From the NCBI GenBank assembly GCA_002099365.1, contig MSED01000009.1, positions 186,001 to 250,000 of the forward strand: a stretch of 64,000 nucleotides of DNA. The letters run 5' to 3'. The notes beneath the pieces are model-generated. The model searched no databases, had not been told where the DNA came from, and saw only the letters and a program-made list of their open reading frames with translations. Shown here one piece after another: positions 54,935 to 64,000 of the stretch. The stretch's first letter is position 1, and every line of letters starts with the position of its first letter. The DNA is from Phialophora verrucosa. Lineage: Eukaryota > Ascomycota > Eurotiomycetes > Chaetothyriales > Herpotrichiellaceae. A program made the translations under genes and the position numbers.

Positions 54935-56648
54935 ATGTATGCCCAAGCAAGACCGATGACACTTCAAAATGACAGGCATGTGCGACCTCGGCGGGCTGGT
55001 ATTGAGAGGTCCAGAAATGGGTGCCTAACCTGCAAGTATGATCACCTCACAAGCATCTCGCGTGAAGCTCACTTGGGCTAGGATTCGAAGAGTAAAATGC
55101 GATGAGACAAGACCATATTGTCACAGGTGCACAGCAACCGGCCGCAAGTGTGAAGGGCCAGTCATACGCAGAATCCGATTCGTCCAACATCAACTCGAAA
55201 GCCCGTCGACCACCCCAACGCCGCAGCTGGAAGTCTCTCTCCTTGCGCCACAGCACAGCGAGCATGAACGTCGTGCGTTCCGTTACTTTACGCAACGTGC
55301 AGCACCCTTGTTCGCCGGGGCCGTCGATGCTAGCTTCTGGGAAAAGCTTGTTCCTCAGCTCGCCCAGACGTATACCTTCGTCTGGGATACTGTTGTGTGC
55401 CTCAGTTCTCTTCTTGAGCACGTCCCGTATACCTTGCTCACGACAATAACTGAACCGACAGGTCTGACCAAGGTCACCAATCGAGACCATCGACAAGCAC
55501 TGAAATTTTATAACAGAGCTATATCAAACGTTCGGCAGCTGGCTGAGCATGCTCAGATAGATGACTCTGTTATCGCGTTGAGCTATATTCTATTCGCATC
55601 GGTCGAATTCCAGCAGCGAAATGTTAGAACTGGAACCGACCTGATCAAACGATGCTGCAACATTCTTACTGATAATCTTGCGTCGCTCCATTTCAGACAA
55701 CAGTCGATCACCGGCCAAGCTGTTCACCAAGTGGTGGCGCCATTTGTGATGAGGAAGGCCGTCGTCACAGCCACTTTGGGAGACAAGCTACCGCCTCAGT
55801 GGGCTGCGAATGACAAAGTCAGCAACCTATTCAAGTCAGTCGTACCCAGATATTCTACCCTCGACGAAGCCAGAGTTCAACTCCACAGTCTAGTGTTTCG
55901 CTGCTACGAACTGATCAGAGTTGCGGACTTTGTTCCCAACCCCGGAGACGATGACCCGGGGAGGGACTGTTTCTTGTCACAACGACAGTTGTTACTGGAT
56001 AAACTGATGCAGTGGAAAACGTCTTTCACTGCCACAATCGAAGGGACGACCGACAGAGAGATAGACGCGGAGATCGATTGGAGGAGTTCGTACCTTTTGA
56101 TGTACTGGGCAGTTTCCTACATATCTCTGGCGGCTTGCGTCAGCCCCCGCCAAACCGTCTTCGACCACTTCATGGACTACTTTGTCCTGATTGTTAAGCA
56201 CGCCACGGTTTATCTCAGACATAGCGCCCGGCCGCGGACGGGTCAACTACAATCCAGCCTTGACCCCGGAGTCATTCCACCATTATACTTCTGCGCAACC
56301 AAATGCCGAGACCCGGTTTTGAGGCGAGAAGCGCTACACCTGATGCGTCGGGCTCCACGACAAGAAAGTCTTTGGGGCTTTGTCGTGCCTGATCGTGTAG
56401 CAGCGAAAGTCATTTCGATCGAGGAGGGTGACTATGCGCTCTCATTGTCACGGGAACCCCAAGAGTCGCAGTATGCTTGCTTGCCACCAGAAAAGCGCCG
56501 GATCGCTTATGTCAGTGTGGTGGGCCGGCAGGCACCGGGCGGCCAGCAGCGTCAGGCTCTCGAACTGAACAGATTTGAATTTGCGCCTGACGGGTCGAGA
56601 ATGCTAATCAACGATTACGTTTGGTTGGGTGATGCAGAGGCAGCTTGA
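54935..56648 (+). CDS. Zn2Cys6 fungal transcription factor
   Basis: Two exons, 54935-55035 and 55082-56648 (46-nt intron), 555 residues. ATG at 54956 is an alternative start seven codons later. The splice joins CLTCK to IRRVKCDETRPY, rebuilding the full cluster C30-x2-C33-x6-C40-x6-C47-x2-C50-x6-C57. A basic linker with RRIRFVQHQ follows. The long middle region is a helical regulatory domain of the Fungal_trans_2 style (DDSVIALSYILFASVEFQQR, RNVRTGTDLIKRCCNILTDN). It is likely a nuclear pathway-specific regulator. No metabolic gene cluster lies next to it, so its target is not apparent. Confidence 0.86.
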
Positions 56649-58835
56649 CCCGATGCTCAACGTGAGAACTTGGGTGTAGCTATTGGAATATGGTTGCCAA
56701 CATGGGGTCAAGATGTGTACCAAATAGAGGAGCTAATCCCACGATATCAATAATTTTACAACAATTCTTCCATTCATATAGCTCCTACCCGACGAGGCAT
56801 AGCGTAGCTCCGCGGTAGCTGGTGCCGATATAGAACGAGGTCGCCCTAAAGAAGATATTGAGGGCAAATTGAAGGTTCGCAAACGTGAGAGGAGCGTGAA
56901 TACCGCAATACCGCAATACCGCGTTTTATTTTTAGTTCAGATGACAAGTTGAGGGCAGCCTGCTTCTCACTCTCGTCGTCACCCTGCTCGAGACTATGAT
57001 CCAACTCCTCTCCGCCACCCCTTCCGCCATAACCACGCTGAGCATCGATCCTCATACAGCACAGTTCGCGCGCCAGAAGTTGCCGATAAGAACGTGCCAA
57101 ATGCTCTTTCCGCCAGGCAATGTCGCACTCTGGCCAGGGCACAGAAAGTTACAGGCATAACACTCCGAACTCAGCAAATGACTGGAAGAACGAAGCGGCT
57201 GTTGATTCTGACTCTCGCAACGCAATAAGTCGACTGCCGTCGCCAGTAACGGCCCGCAGTTCCCGCCCACAATACAATCTCCCAATCAAGGCGTCAGGAA
57301 CAAAATAAAGCTTGCTAGTGTCGAACGCAAAAGCCTCTCCAAAAAAGAAAAACCATTTCTTCCTGTTTTCTCTTCTTCAAATTTTATTGTCCAGGCCCTC
57401 AACATACCCTTGTTTAATGCCTTCTCTTGAAGATCCTTCAGAGCTGTGGTTTTAACACATTCCCGAGTGGCCGAGATCACATCCTAACGCCTATCTAATC
57501 CAAGCTGCTTGATTTCTGCCAGTCCTGCTGGCAGAATCGTGGCGGTCATGGTTCGCTTTCGGCTGACAATAAATATTCAATACACAAACTTATAAGAGCT
57601 CCTTCTGCTTCACCCTGACCCACGCCTTATTCGGCGAGGCTATTCACTTCACTGGCATTGTTCATTCCATGGTGTCACTTGTGATCTTTACTTCACTGGC
57701 GGCTCTCACTTCACTGTGTCCAAGAGCTCGCTGTCGTCTCTCGATTACAAATATCCCCTCTGTCCTCTGCTCTTGTCCCTCTTCTTCCTTTTACCAACAG
57801 GACCTGACCCAATGCGCCAACGCAGGTTCTTCCCTCAGGCACACCCTGAGCTGGTAAGTAACTCGACAACATTTTCTATGTCTGCTCTCCTTACCCTCCT
57901 TTCTTTTCAACTCCCCTGTCCTACCCAGCCCATCCCTTTCTGCCACCGCTTCTCAAGAGTCCTCTCGAGAGAGGTCTGGTGCGACAATTCGAAATCTTCA
58001 TCAACCTCTCTGCGGTCATCAGAAAATGAGGTCAAGGTACAGTTGGTGAGTAGACCCGGCACTTTCGAAGCTTCGTCCTGCCTTGCCTTCGGGCACTTCA
58101 TGGTGGATGTAGTCAAAGTATGCCGAGATTGACGCTCAGTTTCATTCAAATGAACTTCTCCTGTCGTGTTACACTCTGATTCGTGCCTGGGTGGGATAAC
58201 ATGCCTTTCTGGCCAGGCAAAATGGATTTGAGTGCGTCAAATGACGAGATACAGACCACAGCTTCAAAGCTTCCCCTTTTCTCTGTTTTGGAGTCCCAAG
58301 TGGAATGATGAAAGTTAGATGAGACGTGTACTTGATAATGATTGAACTCCATAGCCGTTCCTCAGAACCATGTACAGAAGAATTACAATATTCCGTTTCT
58401 CGTACAAGAAGCAACCGAGGAGTACTTGATCGCTCCTCTCATAATACATCACTGTGCCTCCTTACAGGTCCACGTTCATTTGAAGGCTCGTGCAAGCAAA
58501 GTCCTCATTGCAATCGCATCGAGCACATCCCGACAAGGGTCCATTCAGATGCAGGTTTCGATGAAACGAGGCTGTAGAAAGACGTCCACCTCCCATGAAT
58601 CCGCCATCTCGCAGCTTCAAGATTTAAACTCCAGTCTGGGAGTAATCGTAGGGACCTCGGAGTACCGTCCGAGCTGCTGCGCTGGAGTGTGAGCCTGTTG
58701 CGCTTGTTCGATGGAAGCTAGCCCTCATTATTGTGACCGAGGTAGCCGTTGCCACGAACCCTTCACTTCTCACTGCCCTCTGTCTTGATGCGGAATGGAG
58801 CCAGGAGGAAGCCCAGAACAAGATCAACATGCGCC
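56649..58835. other. Intergenic, 2.2 kb, with two weak coding suspicions
   Basis: No gene can be annotated safely. On the minus strand 57142-56846 reads like coding DNA in its first two thirds (WRKEHLARSYRQLLARELC) but lacks an ATG. On the plus strand, a short exon at 57811-57852 (MRQRRFFPQAHPEL before a GTAAGT donor) and later stretches to ~58690 could be parts of an unrecognised multi-exon gene or a non-coding transcript. A hairpin lies at 57511-57539. Confidence 0.4.
57511..57539. other. Inverted repeat (hairpin) in intergenic DNA
   Basis: Arms TCTGCCAG and CTGGCAGA flank a 5-base loop, and pairing extends outward with one bulge to GAT/ATC. It may form a DNA or RNA hairpin; its role is unknown. 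Confidence 0.6.
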
Positions 58836-59320
58836 CTACAAGCTCTTCCTCTTGTCATCCTCCTTCGTGCGACTGCCAAAGCCATAGGCAAGTCCTCCGC
58901 CGACCAGGTTGACCAGACACAAACCCATTGTAGCGCCACGGATCACACCTCTGGCGCCGAACTTGTTCACGAAGCCCATCCGTCTCCTGCCTGCCAGAAC
59001 CAGATATGCACCACTTAAGGCGGCGGTCGTGCCGGCGCTGTCGATTTTGAAGCCTTGCAGGTTGAGATACGTCGAGAACAGCAACAATGGAGGGAAGAGC
59101 ATGGGAAGAGGTTGAAATGGCCGCGCATGTTGAGCGAAGACGAGGGTAGCTAGAAGGGCAGGCGGTACGGGGTTCTCTGTTAGGAGTGTAAGCAGGTATT
59201 CTGAGATATAGTCAATGGAATTGCATCGAGCCGAATGCATGGTGTTGTTGACGAACCTCCCCATTTCTTCGCAGTGACCACAAGGGATTCTTTCGCTTGC
59301 TCTTTCTGAGGTTCAGCCAT
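58836..59320 (-). CDS. Aim19-like small mitochondrial membrane protein
   Basis: Two exons on the minus strand: 59320-59257 and 59200-58836 (56-nt intron), 142 residues. Exon 1 gives MAEPQKEQAKESLVVTAKKW, and the splice joins it to GEYLLTLLTENPVPPALLAT. Hydrophobic segments include PALLATLVFAQHA, LPMLFPPLLLFSTYLNL, AGTTAALSGAYLVLAG and GATMGLCLVNLVGGGLAYGF. A basic loop (GRRRMGFVNKFGARGVIRG) lies between them. The NPVPP start and the order of segments resemble the fungal Aim19 family (altered inheritance of mitochondria). The family call is by recollection of its form, so it is moderate. It is divergent from the Hlj1-like gene, 311 bases apart. Confidence 0.68.
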
Positions 59321-59631
59321 CTTGGAATGAGGAGATGAACCGGTCTACTTGGTAAGCTCCTGGCATAATTAGTAGACGTTGGGAGCTGTGATAGCTTTCA
59401 AGGTAAGTGTCAACGTCATTTCTCTGGCATCTCTTCGGCAGCGCCTGCGGCGATGTTCCACCCTGCAATCGCAACCCACCAAGTTGGGGTTCCGAACACC
59501 TTTCCAAACAAACGGTCGTAAATCACCACGATCGGACGAGATCCCGAGCACGGTGCCTCCAGATTGACCTCGACTACCACCGCTTCAGCCGCATTCTTTG
59601 ATCCTTTCCACAAACGCGCTCCTATTGCGGC
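59321..59631. promoter_or_regulatory. Divergent promoter of the Aim19-like and Hlj1-like genes
   Basis: 311 bases between the two outward-reading ATGs. Open frames inside it overlap on both strands and are not protein-like. Confidence 0.45.
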
Positions 59632-60788
59632 ATGTCCGCCACAGCCTCTGGCTCCGACGCCAGGGCAAACGGCTCGGCCGACTCACGGGGTCATAATCAG
59701 GGAAACCAGGATCGCAAGTACACACCACAACAGAAGGCAGAGGTCCTTCGAATACGGAAATGCAACCCTACAGCCTTCTACGAGATCCTTGCGATCGAGA
59801 AGACCGCAAGCGACGGGGAGATCAAAAAGGCATATCGCAAAATCAGTCTTTTAACACATCCGGATAAAAATGGTCACGATGGGGCTGACGAGGCTTTTAA
59901 GAGTCAGTACAACTGCTGCATATCTGTGAGCATGGAATTGACGAGTGCTAGTGGTCTCGCGCGCATTCCAGATATTATCAGACCCCGATAAGAAGTCCAG
60001 GTATGATCAGTTCGGCGGTGATCCCGACAACCGCTTCTCCAGCAGCGGTGCTGCATCTGCTGGAGCCAGTCCTTTCAGTGGATTCGCAAGGTCTCCCGGT
60101 AGAGGACCAATGTACGAGGACGAGATCTCGCCCGAGGAGTTGTTCAACAGGTTCTTCGGTGGAGGGATGGGCCCTGGGTTTCAGTTTGGTATGTCTAGAC
60201 AGAAGGCCTCTAAATCCGCCCCAAATGCTGACTGGAACAGGTAACGGCGGCGGCTTTGGAGGACCGCAGTTTGTTTTCAATATGGGCGGCGGTCCTGGTT
60301 TCACAGTACATCGTATGGGAGGCAACAGACCCCGAGCGAGGCCGCGAGATGGATCGGAAACCGCCCCGTCAGGATTGTCTGCACTGACACAACTTCTCCC
60401 GCTGCTACTGCTCTTCATCCTCCCTCTGCTGTCATCTTTGTTCACCGGATCGACCGATTCCGGCCCGCATGTTCGATACGATTCGCCGGTACCTCCGCAT
60501 ACGATGCATCGGGTCACTCCTCGCTATAAGATTGACTACTTTCTGAATCCCGCCGAGGTAGAAGGGTACACTTCAAGGCAGTTCAGTTCTTTGGATCAGC
60601 GGGCGGAAGTGGACTACGTTTCGACATTAAAGTACCAATGTGAAAATGAGGTACAGCGGCAACGGCACGAAATTAACGAGGCTACGGGTTTCTTCTTTAC
60701 CGACGAGAACAGGCTGCAGAGGGCGAGGAACATGGTTATGCCTGGATGCCGGCGATTGGACGAGTTGAAGGTCGGTCGCCAGTATTGA
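59632..60788 (+). CDS. HLJ1: ER-anchored J-domain protein, Hlj1/DNAJB12-like
   Basis: Three exons: 59632-59902, 59952-60188 and 60241-60788, giving 351 residues. The first junction joins GADEAFK to MVSRAFQILSDPDKKSRYDQ, completing the J domain (~48-115) with HPD at 76-78. A Gly/Phe-rich region follows (SPEELFNRFFGGGMGPGFQF, GGGFGGPQFVFNMGGGPGF). One hydrophobic anchor lies at ~218-237 (LTQLLPLLLLFILPLLSSLF). The C-terminal domain (YKIDYFLNPAEVEGYTSRQF) matches the DUF1977 region of the DNAJB12/14 group. The J domain faces the cytosol, where these proteins recruit Hsp70 for ER-associated degradation. The neighbouring Ufd2 gene acts in the same ubiquitin-proteasome route; the adjacency may be chance. 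Confidence 0.9.
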
Positions 60789-61203
60789 TTCGTCTGCGAC
60801 AACGGTGGGTGCATGTCATCTGTTCTCATTGTTGGACGATTAATTGCATCATTGTTTGGAGTTGGTGGCGCGGCCTTGCCTGTCAGGCTGAAGGTAGCAC
60901 TGTATAGCACCCCATGAACCAGCGAATAGTTTTGTCAAGCTCGTGTATTTCTTCTCTGGCTGAGGAAGCTGATAGTCTGTTACAAGGCTGGACGCGGAGT
61001 AAAGGGACAGGTATTCAGTCGATCAGTGACTGCCTGGAAATGCCTGATAAATTCTGGTGGGGCTTGAGGAGAGATTCCACGCGCGTCTGGCTATTTCCCT
61101 CCGCAGTGTCGACGTCAACTTGTAACCCCAAATCGTAGCCTTCATCTCCGGCTGAGCGTCGGCCAACTACTCAGTCCATTTGTCATCTCCGGCAGGCACA
61201 ACG
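60789..61203. other. Intergenic, 0.4 kb
   Basis: Spacer between two co-oriented genes, with the promoter of UFD2. Nothing notable was seen. Confidence 0.5.
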
Positions 61204-64000
61204 ATGGAGGACCCTTCTAAGGATGCGGACAAGGTGCGTGAGGTCTTCATACGTCTAGGTCTTCTAACATCGACTAGATCCGCAACAAGAGACTCGCCAA
61301 ACTCCAACAATCTCAGCAGCAGCAGGCGCAAGATGCCGCCTCCGCAGCCTCAGTACCGCCCGAGGATGGTTCGACATCGACAACACCGTCGCGACCGGAG
61401 ACACCGCAAGTCGACAACCCTCCACAACCTTCACAGACTGAGTCGTCCATACCGTCCCCCGATATAGCGAAGCCCCCATCGCCTCCAGATCCGGTCCGGA
61501 TACGGATCGCTCCAGCCAGCGTCACGCCTCAGAAACGAGAAATGGACGGCATAGAGAGACCAAGTTCACGACAAGGGTCTCGACAGAATGAGCCCATCGA
61601 GCAGTGGGAGGACCGCACCCTGAGGAACGTCTTTCGCATCAGTCTAGATTCCAACCAGACGAAGGACACATATGGACAGCCACTGCATGTCATCGCACAA
61701 CTTATAGAAGAGCTGGAGTCGGACGGGAAGCCGCTGATGTTGAACATCGATCTGCTCGAGCAGGCAATCATGGAGGCCGGCGCGAATCTCGGAAAGCTGA
61801 CTCCGCATGACTGGCTGTTTGGCTGCTGGAAGCGAATCACAAGGTTGAGCAAATCTGTCAAAGACCGGTCACCGGAGAACAAGAAATGGGCCATCATCAC
61901 AGAGGCCAAGAGGCTTTGCATGAGCTGGTGCATATTATCCATCACGACGCCCGATGTGTTCGAAGCACAGTATGACGGAGTGGCTGCCCTGGCGGACCAC
62001 CTGTTAGCCGATCCTGAGGACGACGCAGGCGTATGCCCCGATTTCCTAACAGAAGTGATCCGACGATTCGACGAAGACGAGACCATCAAAGATGCTTTTG
62101 TAGGTGCGGTGGAAAACCTCAGTAAACGACTTGCTGGCATGTCGATGGACTCGGACTTCAGGCGATATACTACGATGCTGCGGTATTTGATCAATTTCAA
62201 ACCAGTAGCGGTGGCCATAACTCAGTCGCCCATGTTCGTGGACAAGTCAGTATCGGCAGCTGAGTTGGAGGTCAAGACAATACTTGGGCCTTATTTTCAA
62301 TTGTCACCCTTGCAAGCAGCGACAACCCAGTCATACTTCACAAGCCCGAAGACCATGGATCCAGGCAGAATTAGAAACTCTCAACAGTCGCTGCAGTTGG
62401 CCTTGAGAACGCACCAATCCGACCTTTTCGACATCATCAACACCCTGGTTCGCACATCACCAGAGGCACGAGATCGAGTTTTGGATTGGTTCGCTCTAGT
62501 GGTCAACTCGAACCACAAACGTCGGGCGATACAGGTCGACAAGAAGACCGTTTCGAGTGATGGTTTCATGATCAACGTCACCACAGTTTTGGATCAACTG
62601 TGTGAGCCCTTCATGGATGCTCAATTCTCGAAGATTGATCGCGTCGACATCGACTATCTGCGGAGGCATCCGCGCGTTGACATAAAAGACGAAACGAAAA
62701 TCAACTCGGATCAGGACCATTCCGACGAGTTTTACAAGAACCAGATCGAAGGAACGAATAACTTCATCTCGGAGTGCTTCTTCCTGACAGTGGCTGCCCA
62801 TCATTACGGCACTGAGGCTGCGCGAAACATGCTTAAGGACATGGACCGAAGTCTGAAGCACATGGCCAAGCAGATTGAAGAGTTCGAAACGCAGCGACAT
62901 AGATACCTCAACAATCCTGCGCAGCTCACCATGTTCGAAAATGCGCTTAAGAAGTACAAGACCGAGCACGACAAGGGCCTGTCCTACAAGCACGCAGTTA
63001 CCGGTGTCCTGCTAGACGAACTTACCCAGACTCGCTCGATGCAGTTCATGCGCTTCGTGACTGTTTGGCTTCTCCGTCAGGTGTCATCTCATCGACAATT
63101 TCCTAAACAGCCTTTGACGCTCCCTTTATCCCCTGAAGAACCCCTTGCGTTTAAGAACCTTCCTGAATACTTCTTGGACGTTATCAGCGGCAATTTTGGC
63201 TTCATCATGTACAACCTGCCTCAACTCATATCGTCAACACAGTCGGACGAGCTGATTATGCTTTGCATTACCTTCTTGCGCAATTCCGAGTACATCAAGA
63301 ACCCTTATCTGAAAGCGTCGCTGGTTACCATTCTCTTCCGGGGGACTTGGACATGGCGTCAAGGCGGAAGAGGTATTCTTGCGGATCAGTATAACAGCAT
63401 GCCTTTTGCCACAGAACACTTGCTGCATTCTTTGATGCGATTCTTCATCGAGGCGGAGTTCATGGGCGGGCATGGCCAATTTTTCGACAAGTTCAATGTG
63501 CGGTTCGAAATATTCCAAATCATCAAGTGCATCTGGCCGAACACAGTGTACCGAGATCATCTGCTCAGAGAGGCGAAAGTCAACATGGAGTTCTTCGTGC
63601 GGTTCGTCAATTTACTGCTGAATGATGTCACCTTCGTGCTGGACGAGTCCTTTACAGCTTTCCACACCATTTACGATGTCTCCAAAGAGCTTTCCATGGC
63701 TGGCACATCCTTGGACCAGGAGGCACGCCAGGCGAAAGAAGAAGTCCTGGAACAAGCGAAGGGCCGGGCGAAGTCTTACATGCAGCTGACCAACGAAACT
63801 GTGGCCATGCTGAAGCTCTTCACGGAAGCTCTGGCGGACGCCTTTACCATGCCTGAAATCGTGCAGCGGTTGGCGGACATGCTGGACTACAATCTCGACG
63901 CAATGGTGGGCCCGAAGTCCAACAACCTCAAGGTCGAAAATCTGCAGGAATACAACTTCAATCCAAAAGCCCTATTGAGTGAGATTATCGACGTTTATCT
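61204..64000 (+). CDS. UFD2: Ubiquitin conjugation factor E4, Ufd2 (cut by right edge)
   Basis: Exon 1 is 61204-61233 (MEDPSKDADK). A 44-nt intron with donor GTGCGT and a CTAAC branch site follows, then exon 2 from 61278, open to the window end, so ~917 residues are visible. The N-terminus is Gln/Ser/Pro-rich (LQQSQQQQAQDAAS). The variable region begins at EQWEDRTLRNVFRISLDS. The Ufd2 core follows, with DRVDIDYLRRHPRVDIKDET, NFISECFFLTVAAHHYG, KNLPEYFLDVISGNFGFIMY, NPYLKASLVTILFRG and VRFEIFQIIKCIWPNTVYRD, and the FVRFVNLLLNDVTFVLDESF block. The catalytic U-box lies at the C-terminus and is beyond the window. Ufd2 extends ubiquitin chains with Cdc48 and delivers substrates to the proteasome. 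Confidence 0.92.

Noticed and set aside
57460..57480. GAGTGGCCGAG resembling a tRNA D-arm
   Set aside because: No matching acceptor stem, anticodon arm or T-arm (GTTCRANNC) could be found at the right distances.
1..64000. CRISPR arrays, bacterial operons, prophage or integrative elements
   Set aside because: The window has eukaryotic introns and gene families throughout. No spaced direct repeats, integrases or transposases were seen.

Overview
The window is nuclear DNA of a filamentous ascomycete (Pezizomycotina). The evidence is dense intron-bearing genes on both strands, 44-95 nt introns with GTRNGT-like donors and CTRAC-type branch sites, and fungus-specific families (Anp1 mannosyltransferase, SAT4/PTH11-like 7TM, Zn2Cys6 regulator, Fungal_trans_2, Hlj1, Aim19-like). 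A Eurotiomycete-type genome is possible, but the class is not settled by the sequence. No rRNA, tRNA, CRISPR array, transposon or complete secondary-metabolite cluster was recognised.

Layout. 0-13 kb: an unidentified gene cut by the left edge, a fungal orphan, the Golgi alpha-mannosyltransferase anpA (five exons), a disordered hypothetical and a small membrane protein. 13-19 kb: two sugar carriers on the same strand, a six-exon MFS hexose transporter followed by an intronless 982-residue fusion of a SAT4/PTH11-like 7TM domain with an FHS-type (FucP-like) MFS carrier; the fusion is the most unusual object in the window. 19-23 kb: a long intergenic region leading to a secreted double-psi beta-barrel protein. 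24-32 kb: two unrelated-looking GNAT acetyltransferases flanking a mitochondrial ABC1/ADCK kinase and dihydrofolate synthase. 32-40 kb (all minus): a Fungal_trans_2 protein, ethanolamine kinase and Puf6. 40-49 kb: a three-finger C2H2 protein whose first finger is split by a probable GC-AG intron, a 727-residue multipass membrane protein and a WRKY-GCM1/Rbf1-like DNA-binding candidate. 49-64 kb: a housekeeping block with guanylate kinase, septin Cdc10/AspD, mitochondrial bL32, Ski8, a Zn2Cys6 regulator, Aim19-like, Hlj1-like J-protein and Ufd2 (cut by the right edge before its U-box).

The genes do not form one pathway. Local themes are carbohydrate uptake and wall glycosylation (anpA, two carriers, DPBB protein), mitochondria (ABC1 kinase, bL32m, Aim19-like, possibly guanylate kinase through an N-terminal extension), ER/proteasome quality control (Hlj1 next to Ufd2) and RNA/ribosome metabolism (Puf6, Ski8). 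Exon boundaries were worked out by hand from splice signals, frame continuity and family motifs. Several starts would be misread from open frames alone because these begin at GTG/TTG or at an internal ATG.
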